A stretch of DNA of 64,000 nt from Ensifer adhaerens. GTDB taxonomy: Bacteria; Pseudomonadota; Alphaproteobacteria; Rhizobiales; Rhizobiaceae. The stretch covers positions 1,475,501 to 1,539,500 of the forward strand of contig NZ_CP015881.1 of NCBI RefSeq assembly GCF_000697965.2. The letters run 5' to 3'. The notes beneath the pieces were generated by a model that was not told the origin of the DNA, did not search any database, and saw only the letters and a list, made by a program, of their open reading frames with translations. Positions 9,286 through 18,007 of the stretch are shown in pieces. How positions within the stretch are numbered: position 1 is the first letter of the stretch; every line of letters begins with the position of its first letter. The position numbers and the translations under genes were made by a program.

Positions 9286-10119
9286 TCAGCCTTTGAGACC
9301 GGTCATGGTAATGCCCTCGACAAAGCGCTTCTGCGCCAGCAGAAACGCGGTCACGAGGGGAAGGGTGATGATGAGGGTCGCGGCCATCAGCGCGCCGTAG
9401 TCGTCGCCGGCTTCTGCGGCGCGGAAGTAGAGAAGGCCGAGTGGCGGGGTCGCATAGTCCTGGTTGGTGACGACGATCAGCGGCCAGAAGAGATCGTTCC
9501 AGTGGGCGACGACCGAGAAGATTGCAAAGGCGGTGATCGCCGGCCAGCCGTTTGGCACGATGACGCGCGCGACGATGCCGGCTTCAGACATACCGTCGAG
9601 GCGTGCCGCATGGATCAGATCGTCGGGCATGGCGCGGAAAAACTGCAGGAAGAGGAAGATCGCGAACACCGAGATCGAGAACGGCGCCACTAGCGCTGCG
9701 TAGCTGTTCAGCACCGACAACCTGTCGAAGGCCACGTAAATGGGCAGCGCGGTTGCGTGGATCGGCACCAGGAGGCCGAGCATGACCAGCACCATCATGG
9801 TGCGGGCCGCCCGAAACTTCAGCTTCGCCATGGCATAGGCGCAAGGGATGGCGACGACGATCTGGATGACGAAGATCAGCGCGCAGACGACAACGCCGTT
9901 GAAGAGCAGGGTCGTCATCGAGACGCGCGACAGCGCCTTGGAAAAGTTCTCGATATAGGACCACTGCTCAGGGATCAGCGACAGCGACGAGGAGAAGATC
10001 TCGCTCTGAGCCTTGCCGGCGGTCGAGACCATGAAGATGTAGGGCGCGAGGAAGATGAGCGCGCCAAACGACAGAACGGCGAGGCGAATGAGGCGGGCGA
10101 CGGAGATGGTGTTGGTCAT
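9286..10119 (-). CDS. ABC transporter permease, UgpE/MalG type
   Basis: This 277-residue inner-membrane protein has six hydrophobic segments. The MalG-family EAA loop is ARLDGMSEAGIVARVIVPNG, and the C-terminus ends in VEGITMTGLKG, typical of UgpE/MalG-type permeases. Its start overlaps the stop of the preceding permease by 4 bases. It pairs with that permease to form the pore. Confidence 0.91.
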   Translation of the reverse strand: MTNTISVARLIRLAVLSFGALIFLAPYIFMVSTAGKAQSEIFSSSLSLIPEQWSYIENFSKALSRVSMTTLLFNGVVVCALIFVIQIVVAIPCAYAMAKLKFRAARTMMVLVMLGLLVPIHATALPIYVAFDRLSVLNSYAALVAPFSISVFAIFLFLQFFRAMPDDLIHAARLDGMSEAGIVARVIVPNGWPAITAFAIFSVVAHWNDLFWPLIVVTNQDYATPPLGLLYFRAAEAGDDYGALMAATLIITLPLVTAFLLAQKRFVEGITMTGLKG

Positions 10120-11078
10120 GCGTAGTGAACCTTCCGGTCGAGCACGCGGTACTGCAGGAACATCAGGACGACGAGGATGGCGAGGAAGACGACGGTCATG
10201 GCCGAGGCATAGCCGACGCGCAGATAAACGAAGCCCTCCTGGTAGATGGTGAAGAGCAGCACCTCCGACGCCTTGTTCGGACCGCCCTCGGTCAGCGTCT
10301 TCACCGTCTCGAACACCTTCACTGAGTTGATGATGCTGATGGTGGTGACGAACAGCGTCGTCGGCCCGAGCATCGGCCAGGTCACCAGCCGGAAACGATC
10401 GAACCAGGTCTTGGCGCCGTCGACTTCGGCTGCGGCATAGAGCTCGCGCGGGATGGCGGTGAGACCGGCGAGGAACAGCACCATGTTGAAGCCGACCGAC
10501 TGCCAGATGCCGATGATCGACAGGCCATAGAGCACCGTGCCGGAGGCCCCGAGCCAGTTGGGGCCGGCAATGCCGAAAACGGCCAAGAAGGTGTTGATCG
10601 GGCCGATGGTCGGGTGAAACAGGAACTGCCAGACCGTCGCCATGGCGACGAGCAGCGAGGCCACCGGCAGGAAATAGACCGTGCGGAAGAACGCCCGGCC
10701 CTTGGTTTCCGCCTCGATCAGCATGGCGATTGCCAGCGCCAGCACGATCGAAACCGGTGTGACGATCGCGGTGTAGATGGTGGTGTTCCAGAGCGAGCGC
10801 CGGAAGGTGCGGTCGCTGAAGAGTTCGGCATAGTTCTCGAAGCCGACAAAGCGGAAGCTGCCGTAGCCGAGCTCGAAATCGGTGAAACCGAGAACGATCA
10901 CCGCCGCGGTCGGTAAAAGGATGAAGAGGACGAGCAGCGTGATGGCCGGCAGCGCTAACAGCCAGGCAATGCGGGCCTCGCGGCGATCGGGATCGGTGGT
11001 CGCGGCACCGATCGCCGTCTGGGTCCGCAGCCGCTGCGCCGGCTGGACACCGTCTCGCAGAGATGAATGTTGAGGCAT
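10116..11078 (-). CDS. ABC transporter permease, UgpA/MalF type
   Basis: This 320-residue permease has an EAA loop (AAAEVDGAKTWFDRFRLVTW) and the family N-terminal segment ARIAWLLALPAITLLVLFIL. The frame is open upstream to 11294, but that part lies inside the ATPase gene and the repeat, and its composition is unlike a protein. ATG 11078 is the first sensible start, although the GGAGG before it is unusually close (2 bases). A rhizobial-type palindromic repeat separates it from the ATPase gene. Confidence 0.85.
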   Translation of the reverse strand: MPQHSSLRDGVQPAQRLRTQTAIGAATTDPDRREARIAWLLALPAITLLVLFILLPTAAVIVLGFTDFELGYGSFRFVGFENYAELFSDRTFRRSLWNTTIYTAIVTPVSIVLALAIAMLIEAETKGRAFFRTVYFLPVASLLVAMATVWQFLFHPTIGPINTFLAVFGIAGPNWLGASGTVLYGLSIIGIWQSVGFNMVLFLAGLTAIPRELYAAAEVDGAKTWFDRFRLVTWPMLGPTTLFVTTISIINSVKVFETVKTLTEGGPNKASEVLLFTIYQEGFVYLRVGYASAMTVVFLAILVVLMFLQYRVLDRKVHYA

Positions 11079-11089
11079 TGCCTCCAGCC

Positions 11090-11134
11090 GATCTCCCCCC
11101 TTGTGGGGGAGATGCCCGGCAGGGCAGAGGGCGG
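11090..11134. repeat. Palindromic rhizobial intergenic repeat
   Basis: The stretch reads ATCTCCCCCCTTGTGGGGGA followed by GATGCCCGGCAGGGCAGAGG. It contains the inverted repeats CTCCCCC/GGGGGAG and GCCCGGCAGGGC. Elements of this type are scattered in many Rhizobiales genomes. Here it lies inside an operon, between ATPase and permease genes, and can form a stem-loop in the mRNA. Confidence 0.7.
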
Positions 11135-11184
11135 TATCCACGAAATCCGCCGCCCCTGCCGCCGTATCCCGATTGGAACCCGCC

Positions 11185-12351
11185 TTAGCCATGGATCTTC
11201 TCCAGCGTCGCGGCGATAGCGACCCGCTCGGCTGGCAGCCGGGTGCCCTCGCCGTCGAACAGCATCGCCCGTTCCGGCATGAACTCGACGTCAACGGGCT
11301 GACCGATCGCGAGCACCGCGGCGTCGGCAGGTGCTGACTTGGCAGTGACTAGCTCGCCGATCGCATCGAGGCGGGCGTGAACGATTACCTCAGAGCCGAG
11401 GAACTCCATACGCTCGACCCGCGCGCTCAACCGGCCGGCGCTTGCCGCATGGAAGCGCACGAATTCCGGGCGGATTGCGAGCTTCACTGAAGCATCCGGC
11501 GCCTGTCCGCGGCTTGCCAGAAGCACCAGATCGCCGAAGCGCACGATGCTCGCCGTATCCGTGCGGGTCTCCAGCACGTTGATCTTCGGCTGGCCGAGGA
11601 AGCGTGCGACCTCGATATGGGAGGGGTTGTCGTAGATCTCCTTCGGGGTCGCCAGTTGCAAGAGATTGCCGCCGATCATCACTGCCACTCGATCCGCCAT
11701 CGACAGGGCTTCCGACTGGTCGTGGGTGACATAGAGCGTCGGCACGCCGGCGCGGCGGTGGAGATCGACGATCTCGCCGCGGGCGTGGACGCGCAGGTTG
11801 GCATCGAGATTGGAGAGCGGCTCGTCCATCAGGAAGACGGCCGGGCGGCGCACCATGGCGCGGGCGAGCGCCACGCGCTGGCGCTGGCCGCCGGACATCT
11901 GGCCGGGCTTGCGGTCGAGCAGGTGATCAATCTTCAGCGCCAGCGCCATTTCCTTGACCTGGCGCTGGATATCGCTGCGGATCTGCTTCTGCCCCGGCAT
12001 CAGATTGCCGATCACAGGCAGGCGCTGCGCCGCTGTCAGCCGCCGCATCGCAAGCGGCACGGCGATGTTCTCGCCCGCCGTCAGGTGCGGATAGAGGGCA
12101 TAGGACTGGAAGACCATCGCGACATTGCGATCGGCCGCCGCCATGCGCGCGACACTGCGGCCGCCGATGACGATCTCGCCGCCGTCGCCATGATCGAGAC
12201 CGGCGACGATGCGCAACAGCGTGCTCTTGCCGCAGCCGGAAGGACCAACGAGCGCGATGAACTCACCCGCCTCCGCCTGCAGGCTAACCCCCTTAAGGAT
12301 CGCGTTGCCGCCATAGGACTTGGTGATACCCTCTAGCGAAAGCACGCTCAT
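11185..12351 (-). CDS. ABC transporter ATPase, UgpC/MalK type
   Basis: This 388-residue ATPase has Walker [10 protein letters not shown] near residues 37-45, Q-loop VFQSYALYP, signature MSGGQRQR, Walker [13 protein letters not shown] and H-loop THDQ. A C-terminal OB-fold (TOBE) regulatory region ([31 protein letters not shown]) is typical of MalK/UgpC. About 18 residues around [20 protein letters not shown] are inserted before the signature motif compared with the common MalK layout. The start overlaps the stop of the phosphoesterase by 4 bases. Confidence 0.92.
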   Translation of the reverse strand: MSVLSLEGITKSYGGNAILKGVSLQAEAGEFIALVGPSGCGKSTLLRIVAGLDHGDGGEIVIGGRSVARMAAADRNVAMVFQSYALYPHLTAGENIAVPLAMRRLTAAQRLPVIGNLMPGQKQIRSDIQRQVKEMALALKIDHLLDRKPGQMSGGQRQRVALARAMVRRPAVFLMDEPLSNLDANLRVHARGEIVDLHRRAGVPTLYVTHDQSEALSMADRVAVMIGGNLLQLATPKEIYDNPSHIEVARFLGQPKINVLETRTDTASIVRFGDLVLLASRGQAPDASVKLAIRPEFVRFHAASAGRLSARVERMEFLGSEVIVHARLDAIGELVTAKSAPADAAVLAIGQPVDVEFMPERAMLFDGEGTRLPAERVAIAATLEKIHG

Positions 12352-13190
12352 TGCGCGGCCTCCACACGGACCGTCTTCTTGGCCGCCAGCGGGTAGACCT
12401 CTTCGACGATCGGATCGAGCAGGTGGCTGGTCAGTCCCGGCACCGCGATGATCTCGCTTTTGACGTTGACTTCGCTAAACTCGTGTACGACGGCGCCGAC
12501 CAGCCGCTCGCCCGGCATCGGCCGTTCCAGCGTATCAATGATGAAGGAGGTCGGCGGCGCCCAGACGAGCGACGTCCCGGCGTGCTTGCCCGTCCAGGCC
12601 CAGTGCAGGTGGCCGCTTGCATGCAGCGCCACCTCGGCTTCGGCGAAAAGATCAAACAGGCGTTGGCGCTGGCGCGGACGGATGCCCCAGTAGCCGGTGT
12701 CGCCTTCGCCCGGATCGTCGACGAAGAGCGGCTTGTGGGCAAAGACGGCCACCCGGCGGCCGTCGCGGCTGAGCAACTGTTCCTCCAGCCAGGTAAACTG
12801 CCTGTCTTCTTCTTCGTCCTCGAAGCCGATCAGCAGGCTGTTGAGGCCGAGCAGCCGCCAGTCGCCATGGTCGCGGCCCCAGTAGTCCGGACCGGCGAGC
12901 CGGCGCCAGCGGGCAAGCCGAACTGGATCCACCGGCTGGTGCGAACCCGGCAGATGGCCGACATCGTGATTGCCGGGAACGATCAGCACCGGCATCGAGA
13001 GCTGGCCGATCAGATCGAGCGAGAAGGTGATGTCGTCCTCGTGGTCGGCGCCATCGATGGTGACGTCGCCGGTGTGGATGACGAGATCGGGTGCCACCGC
13101 CTCGATCCAGGCGCGAACCGGTTCCCAATTGCCGTTGAAGTGGCTTTTGGCGGGGCTGAGATGGGTGTCGCTGATCTGGACGATTTTCAT
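12348..13190 (-). CDS. Metallophosphoesterase (GpdQ/PlcP/3',5'-cAMP phosphodiesterase-like)
   Basis: This 280-residue cytoplasmic enzyme has no signal peptide. The full dinuclear metal site of the calcineurin-like superfamily is visible: SDTH (Asp8, His10), HTGD (Asp42), GNHD (Asn74, His75), AHKP and SGHLHW. Relatives hydrolyse glycerophosphodiesters (GpdQ), cyclic nucleotides (CpdA) or phospholipid head groups (PlcP, studied in Sinorhizobium under phosphate limitation). It is the first gene of an operon with a Ugp-like importer and lies about 94 bases downstream of a Pho box. The simplest reading is import of a phosphodiester followed by cytoplasmic hydrolysis. The exact substrate is open. 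Confidence 0.9.
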   Translation of the reverse strand: MKIVQISDTHLSPAKSHFNGNWEPVRAWIEAVAPDLVIHTGDVTIDGADHEDDITFSLDLIGQLSMPVLIVPGNHDVGHLPGSHQPVDPVRLARWRRLAGPDYWGRDHGDWRLLGLNSLLIGFEDEEEDRQFTWLEEQLLSRDGRRVAVFAHKPLFVDDPGEGDTGYWGIRPRQRQRLFDLFAEAEVALHASGHLHWAWTGKHAGTSLVWAPPTSFIIDTLERPMPGERLVGAVVHEFSEVNVKSEIIAVPGLTSHLLDPIVEEVYPLAAKKTVRVEAAQ

Positions 13191-13283
13191 GGAAACGGGC
13201 CTCCGACGATGGCTTGCGGTATCCGCGTCGAAGGGCTGATACTTCCCTTCTCTGCGGTTGGCCGCAGTCTTTAGGGAGCCGCC

Positions 13284-13301
13284 ATGTCAGTTTGGTAACA
13301 G
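13284..13301 (-). promoter_or_regulatory. Pho box (PhoB binding site)
   Basis: The minus strand reads CTGTTACCAAACTGACAT: two 7-base repeats (CTGTTAC, CTGACAT) separated by 4 A-rich bases. Each repeat differs at one position from the general consensus CTGT(C/A)A(T/C). Spacing and length (7-4-7) match a Pho box exactly. It sits 94 bases before the phosphoesterase ATG, and a -10-like CCTAAA follows about 10 bases downstream. Confidence 0.72.
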
Positions 13302-13566
13302 CCGTTCTCAGCTGATTTTCAGTTTCTCCATGAAAGCGTCATCTTCGGGAATGCCAATAGGTCGCGAAATTCGCCCTTGCCCACCCCGGTGGAGCCGCCG
13401 CGATCGTTGTGCTCAAAATTTTACGTTATCGTATACAATAATTTGCGCATATTGACGACAAAAAGCCCAAATCATGGGCAGTCGCCCTACGCCGTGAACG
13501 ACACAATCCGGCACAAAAAACGGCCATTCTCGCTATAAAACATAGCCTTAGGCACGACGATCGAAT
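13302..13566. other. Intergenic region between the divergent ABC operons
   Basis: No credible gene lies here. It holds an AT-rich patch with the near-perfect palindrome ATCGTATACAAT (13428-13439; core GTATAC), the kind of site bound by GntR/FCD-family regulators. The inverted repeat CCACCCCGGTGG is at 13381-13392. No GntR gene is present in the window, so the binding factor is unknown. Confidence 0.45.
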
Positions 13567-13583
13567 TTGGCACGATTGATGCT
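13567..13583 (+). promoter_or_regulatory. Sigma-54 (RpoN) -24/-12 promoter
   Basis: TTGGCACGATTGATGCT matches the RpoN consensus YTGGCACGRNNNTTGCW at every fixed position but one (A for T before TGC). GG and GC are separated by exactly 10 bases. The predicted start near 13594 leaves a short leader with AAGGAG before ATG 13610. Sigma-54 promoters in rhizobia usually serve nitrogen metabolism, with NtrC as activator. I did not find a clear NtrC site pair upstream. Confidence 0.75.
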
Positions 13584-13609
13584 TCTTCTTGTTGCAAGGA
13601 GAAAGCCTC

Positions 13610-14698
13610 ATGTCGAAAGCCGCAGAGATCGATATCGTTTCCGTTTCCAAGATGTATGGCGCGACCACGGCCGTGCATTCCATCAGCCTGAAGATCCCTG
13701 CCGGCAGCTACTGTTGCTTCCTTGGCCCGTCCGGCTGCGGCAAAACTTCGACGCTGCGTATGATCGCCGGCCATGAGAGCATTTCCTCAGGCGATCTCAG
13801 GCTCGGCAATATCGTCGTCACGGATTTTCCGCCGGCCAGGCGCAGCACGGCGATGATGTTTCAGTCCTATGCGCTCTTCCCTCATCTCGACCTCATCGAC
13901 AACGTCGCCTTCAGCCTGAAGATGAAGGGCGTCACCCGTGACATCAGACGCGCCAAGGCGCTCGACATACTGAAGCTGATGCAGATGGAGGCCTACGGCA
14001 CCAGGCGCCCGGCCCAGCTTTCCGGAGGCCAGCAGCAGCGCGTGGCGCTTGCCCGCGCGCTGATCACCGAGCCGGAGGCGCTGTTGCTCGACGAGCCACT
14101 CTCGGCGCTCGACCCGTTCCTGAAGATCCGCATGCGCGCCGAACTGAAGAAGCTGCAGAAGACACTCGGCATCACCTTCGTACACGTCACCCACAGCCAG
14201 GAAGAGGCAATGGCGCTCGCCGATCTGATCGTCGTCATGAACAACGGCCGGATTGAGCAGGCGGCAGCACCCCGCACGGTGTTCGAGCGGCCGGCCACCG
14301 CCTTCGTCGCCCGCTTCATGGGCGACCACAACGTTCTCTCCGGAAAAGTCCGGGCGATCAGCGACAACGTCGTCGAAATGGAGACGGCCGGGGGCCAGGT
14401 CTTTACGGTGCGCGATATCGCCCAGCAGGTGGGTCGGCCGATAGACATCGGCATCCGCACCGATCGCGTGCGGCTCGCCCCGCCCAGTGAGAAGGGCCTC
14501 GGCTTCCAGGCGGTGGTCTCCAACATCGAATATCGCGGCGCCTCGGTGAAGCTCACCGCCACCGGCGCCGGCAGCGACGACTTCACGGTGATCGTCAGCG
14601 ACGCCGACCATTTCAGGAAGCCGGTCGCGGTCGGCGACGCGGTGTCGCTGAGTTGGACCCTGGAGGACGTCGTCCCCCTCGGCCAACTTTCCGCATGA
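13610..14698 (+). CDS. Polyamine/opine-type ABC transporter ATPase (PotA family)
   Basis: This 362-residue protein has Walker A GPSGCGKT, Q-loop MFQSYALFPH, signature LSGGQQQR, Walker B LLLDEPLSALD and a C-terminal TOBE domain (IGIRTDRVRLAPP, YRGASVKLTATG). ATG 13610 with AAGGAG upstream is preferred to an in-frame start at 13589 that would lie before the Shine-Dalgarno sequence. It is the first gene of the sigma-54-dependent operon. Confidence 0.92.
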   Translation: MSKAAEIDIVSVSKMYGATTAVHSISLKIPAGSYCCFLGPSGCGKTSTLRMIAGHESISSGDLRLGNIVVTDFPPARRSTAMMFQSYALFPHLDLIDNVAFSLKMKGVTRDIRRAKALDILKLMQMEAYGTRRPAQLSGGQQQRVALARALITEPEALLLDEPLSALDPFLKIRMRAELKKLQKTLGITFVHVTHSQEEAMALADLIVVMNNGRIEQAAAPRTVFERPATAFVARFMGDHNVLSGKVRAISDNVVEMETAGGQVFTVRDIAQQVGRPIDIGIRTDRVRLAPPSEKGLGFQAVVSNIEYRGASVKLTATGAGSDDFTVIVSDADHFRKPVAVGDAVSLSWTLEDVVPLGQLSA

Positions 14699-14731
14699 GC
14701 TAATCAACCATCACAAGAAGGGGAACTGCAC

Positions 14732-16030
14732 ATGACGACTGAAACCAAGACCGAGAAACCTGCGAGCGGCCTAACACGGCGTTCGCTGCTCAAGACCGGC
14801 GTTGCTGCCGTCGGCGCGATCGCCGGATCCGGTGTGATCACCGGCTTCCCAACGATCTGGGCGCAAAATCCAATCACGCTGCGGCAGTTCGGCACCGGCG
14901 TTTCAAACATCAACGCGATCGCCGAGAAGTGTAAGCAAGACCTCGGCATCACGCTGGAGATGACGGCGACCGATTCCGACGCCGCCGCGCAGCGGGCGGT
15001 AACGCAGCCCGATTCCTACGACATCGCCGACATCGAATACTGGATCGCCAAGAAGGTCTTCCCAGCCGGCGTGATACAGCCGATGGACGTCAAGAAGATC
15101 AAGTACTTCGACAAGATTGTGCCGCTGTTCATAGACGGCAAGCTGAAGCCCGAAAGCGTCGTCGCGCAAGGCACCGCGCCGCACACCGTTGGATTTGTTG
15201 ACGCCCAGGATTCCAAGACCTTCGCCAAGTCGCCGACCGACTGGATGACCCTGATCCCGACGATCTACAACGCCGACACGCTCGGCATTCGCCCCGATCT
15301 CGTCGGCCGCGAAATCTCGACCTGGGCCGACATCATGGACCCGGCCTTCAAGGGAAAGACCGCGATCCTCAACATCCCCTCGATCGGCATAATGGATGCG
15401 GCAATGATCATGGAGGCGATGGGTAACATCAAATATGCCGATAAAGGCAACATGACCATGGACGAGATCGACAAGACGATCGAGTTCCTGATCAAGGCCA
15501 AGCAGGACGGCCAGTTCCGTGCCTTCTGGAAATCCTTCGACGAGAGCGTCAACCTGATGGCCTCTGGCGAAGTCGTCATCCAGTCCATGTGGTCGCCGGC
15601 CGTCGCCGCCGTGCGCTCCAAGGGCATTGCCTGCAAGTACCAGCCGCTGAAGGAAGGCTATCGCGCCTGGGGCGGCGGACTCGGCCTTGCCGCCCATCTT
15701 CAGGGCGCGCAGCTCGATGCGGCCTACGAATACATCAATTGGTATCTGTCGGGCTGGGTCGGCGCCTATCTCAACCGCCAAGGCTACTATTCCGCCGCGA
15801 TGGAAACCGCCAAGGGTTTCATGTCCGAGGACGAGTGGGGCTATTGGGTGGAGGGCAAGCCCGCCAAGGGCGACATCCTCTCGCCGGAGGGCAAGGTGAT
15901 GGAAAAGGCCGGCGCCGTCCGCGACGGCGGATCGTTCGAACAGCGCATGGGTAAAGTTGCCTGCTGGAACTCGGTCATGGACGAGGACCGTTACATGATC
16001 AAGCGCTGGAACGAATTCATCGCGGCGTAG
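14732..16030 (+). CDS. Tat-exported ABC transporter substrate-binding protein (spermidine/putrescine-like)
   Basis: This 432-residue protein has a twin-arginine signal: LTRRSLLK near residues 13-20, a hydrophobic stretch, then a cleavage region after IWA near residue 45. The mature part resembles PotD-type proteins (TIYNADTLGIRPDLV, EYINWYLSGWVGAYLNRQGYYS). Tat export is uncommon for binding proteins but known in this family in rhizobia. The ligand is probably a nitrogen compound given the RpoN promoter and the racemase at the operon end. Confidence 0.88.
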   Translation: MTTETKTEKPASGLTRRSLLKTGVAAVGAIAGSGVITGFPTIWAQNPITLRQFGTGVSNINAIAEKCKQDLGITLEMTATDSDAAAQRAVTQPDSYDIADIEYWIAKKVFPAGVIQPMDVKKIKYFDKIVPLFIDGKLKPESVVAQGTAPHTVGFVDAQDSKTFAKSPTDWMTLIPTIYNADTLGIRPDLVGREISTWADIMDPAFKGKTAILNIPSIGIMDAAMIMEAMGNIKYADKGNMTMDEIDKTIEFLIKAKQDGQFRAFWKSFDESVNLMASGEVVIQSMWSPAVAAVRSKGIACKYQPLKEGYRAWGGGLGLAAHLQGAQLDAAYEYINWYLSGWVGAYLNRQGYYSAAMETAKGFMSEDEWGYWVEGKPAKGDILSPEGKVMEKAGAVRDGGSFEQRMGKVACWNSVMDEDRYMIKRWNEFIAA

Positions 16031-16068
16031 TCGCAGGCACGGGTACGACTGCGCCCGCAGCGGTCTTG

Positions 16069-16240
16069 CCCCTCACCCTAACCCTCTCCCCGCTCGCGCG
16101 GAGAGGGGACGTGCCACACCTGCGGTCCAGATGTTTGTGAGGCGGTGCGGCATATCCCTTCTCCCGCCTGCGGGGAGAAGGTGCCGGCAGGCGGACTAGG
16201 GGCAATCCCTCACCGCGCGGATAAGGGGCACCCCCTCGTC
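16069..16240. repeat. Tandem REP-like palindromic repeats within the operon
   Basis: The first element contains CCCTCACCCTAACCCTCTCC with the inverted repeat CCTCTCC...GGAGAGG (about 16082-16107). The second contains CCTTCTCCC GCCTGC GGGGAGAAGG (16157-16182), and a third CCCTCACCGCGCGGATAAGG follows. These sequences belong to widespread proteobacterial interspersed palindromes. They fill the 234-base gap between the binding-protein and permease genes and could act as mRNA-stabilising stem-loops. Confidence 0.75.
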
Positions 16241-16264
16241 CAAAAATCGAAGAGAGGACCAACA

Positions 16265-17179
16265 ATGGCGACAATAGCCACTTCGCAGTCAGGGGAGATC
16301 GGAACAGAGACGGCGCCCCGTCGCCCCGCCATTCCCCGCGCGCTTGCCTCCTACATCCAGGCGCTGCCGCTGACGCTGATCCTCGGCTTCTTCTTCGTGT
16401 TGCCCATCCTGACGATCGTCGTCGTCAGCTTCTGGGATTATGATTTTGCCGGTCTCTACCCGGACTTCCTGACGATGAACTACGCCGACACGCTTGGCTC
16501 CTGGGTGACGTGGAAGACCTATCTCAACACGCTGAAATTCACCGTTCTCGTCTGGGCACTGACCCTCGCGATCGGCTTCTGGGTAGCGTATTTCCTCGCA
16601 TTCCATGTTCGTACCACCACCATGCAGATGGTGCTCTTCCTCGTCTGCACCGTGCCGTTCCTGACGTCGAACATCATCCGCATGATTTCCTGGATCCCGG
16701 TGCTCGGCCGCAACGGTCTTGTGAACTCTGCCCTGATCGAGCTCGGCCTCATCCCACAGCCGATCGAGTGGCTGCTCTATTCCGATTTTGCCGTGGTGCT
16801 CGCCATGGTCCATCTCAACACGCTGTTCATGGTGACGCCGATCTTCAACACGCTGATGCGCATCGACCGATCGTTGATCGAAGCGGCCCGAGACTGCGGC
16901 GCCTCCGGCTTCCAGATCCTCTGGAACGTCATTCTGCCGCTCGCCAAGCCCGGCATCGCCATCGGCTCGATCTTTGTCGTCACCCTCGTCATGGCGGATT
17001 TCTCGACCGTGCAGGTCATGTCCGGCGGCCAGAGCGCCTCGGTGGCGCTGATGATGAAGAACCAGATGTCGCTCTTGCAGTATCCGGCCGCCGCCGCCAA
17101 CGCGGTGGTTCTTCTGATCGTCGTTCTCCTGATGGTCGCCGCCATCCTACGCGTCGTAGACATTCGCAAGGAGCTTTGA
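16265..17179 (+). CDS. ABC transporter permease, PotB type
   Basis: This 304-residue inner-membrane protein has about six transmembrane segments, starting with LPLTLILGFFFVLPILTIVV. The PotB-type EAA loop is EAARDCGASGFQILWNVILPL. The start at 16265 follows AGAGAGGACC after the repeat region. The frame remains open to 16145, but that part is repeat DNA. It forms the pore with the next gene product. Confidence 0.91.
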   Translation: MATIATSQSGEIGTETAPRRPAIPRALASYIQALPLTLILGFFFVLPILTIVVVSFWDYDFAGLYPDFLTMNYADTLGSWVTWKTYLNTLKFTVLVWALTLAIGFWVAYFLAFHVRTTTMQMVLFLVCTVPFLTSNIIRMISWIPVLGRNGLVNSALIELGLIPQPIEWLLYSDFAVVLAMVHLNTLFMVTPIFNTLMRIDRSLIEAARDCGASGFQILWNVILPLAKPGIAIGSIFVVTLVMADFSTVQVMSGGQSASVALMMKNQMSLLQYPAAAANAVVLLIVVLLMVAAILRVVDIRKEL

Positions 17180-17180
17180 C

Positions 17181-18002
17181 ATGCCTCACGAGAAACGCGG
17201 CAAGGAATTCTACCTGCTTGCAGCCTTCTTCACCCTGTTCGTGCTGTTCCTCTACGGCCCGCTCTCGGCGGTGCTGATCCTCGCCTTCCAGGGGCCGGAC
17301 GGCGGTCTCACTTTTCCGCTGAACGGCGTCTCCGTGCACTGGTTCTACAATCTGTTCGAAAGGCAGGCGGTCGGTGATTTCGGCGCTTCGTTCCGCCGGT
17401 CCTTCACGCTGGGGCTGATGGTCATGGTGGTCAATGTCGTCGTCGCCCTGCTTGCGGGCCTCGCCTTCCGCCGGCGCTTCCGCGGCGCGACCGCGCTGTT
17501 CTATCTGACTGTCGCCAGTCTCGTGGTGCCGTCGATCATCATCTCGCTCGGCATCGGCGTCGTCTTCCAGCAGTTCGGCCTGAAACCCGGCTGGTATTCC
17601 TCCGGCTTCGGCGCGCATCTGACCTGGACGCTGCCCTTCGGCGTGCTCATCATGTTTGCGGTCTTCAACCGGTTTTCGCCGGCCTATGAAGAGGCCGCTC
17701 GCGATCTCGGCGCGACGGCGTGGCAGACCTTTCGCCATGTGCTTTTGCCGATGATCGCCCCGAGCCTGATCGGCGTCGGTCTCTTCGGCTTCACGCTCTC
17801 CTATGACGAGTTCGCCCGCACGCTGATGACATCAGGCAGCTACAACACCCTGCCGCTCGAGATCTACGGCATGACGACGAACGTGACGACGCCGGTACTT
17901 TATGCGCTCGGCACGGTCACAACCCTCTTCTCCTTCACCATCATCCTAGTCGCGCTGGCTGTCATACTGATGCTGCGGCGCCGCCAGGCAAAGCTGAGCT
18001 AG
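17181..18002 (+). CDS. ABC transporter permease, PotC type
   Basis: This 273-residue inner-membrane protein has six predicted segments. The EAA loop is YEEAARDLGATAWQTFRHVL, followed by SYDEFARTLMTSG, typical of PotC-like permeases. The ATG lies only one base after the stop of the PotB-type gene, with AAGGAG inside the end of that gene. Confidence 0.91.
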   Translation: MPHEKRGKEFYLLAAFFTLFVLFLYGPLSAVLILAFQGPDGGLTFPLNGVSVHWFYNLFERQAVGDFGASFRRSFTLGLMVMVVNVVVALLAGLAFRRRFRGATALFYLTVASLVVPSIIISLGIGVVFQQFGLKPGWYSSGFGAHLTWTLPFGVLIMFAVFNRFSPAYEEAARDLGATAWQTFRHVLLPMIAPSLIGVGLFGFTLSYDEFARTLMTSGSYNTLPLEIYGMTTNVTTPVLYALGTVTTLFSFTIILVALAVILMLRRRQAKLS

Positions 18003-18007
18003 GACCA

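Noticed and set aside
13191..13609. NtrC site pair for the sigma-54 promoter
   Set aside because: I found no TGCACC-N5-GGTGCA-like sequence. The activator remains unknown.
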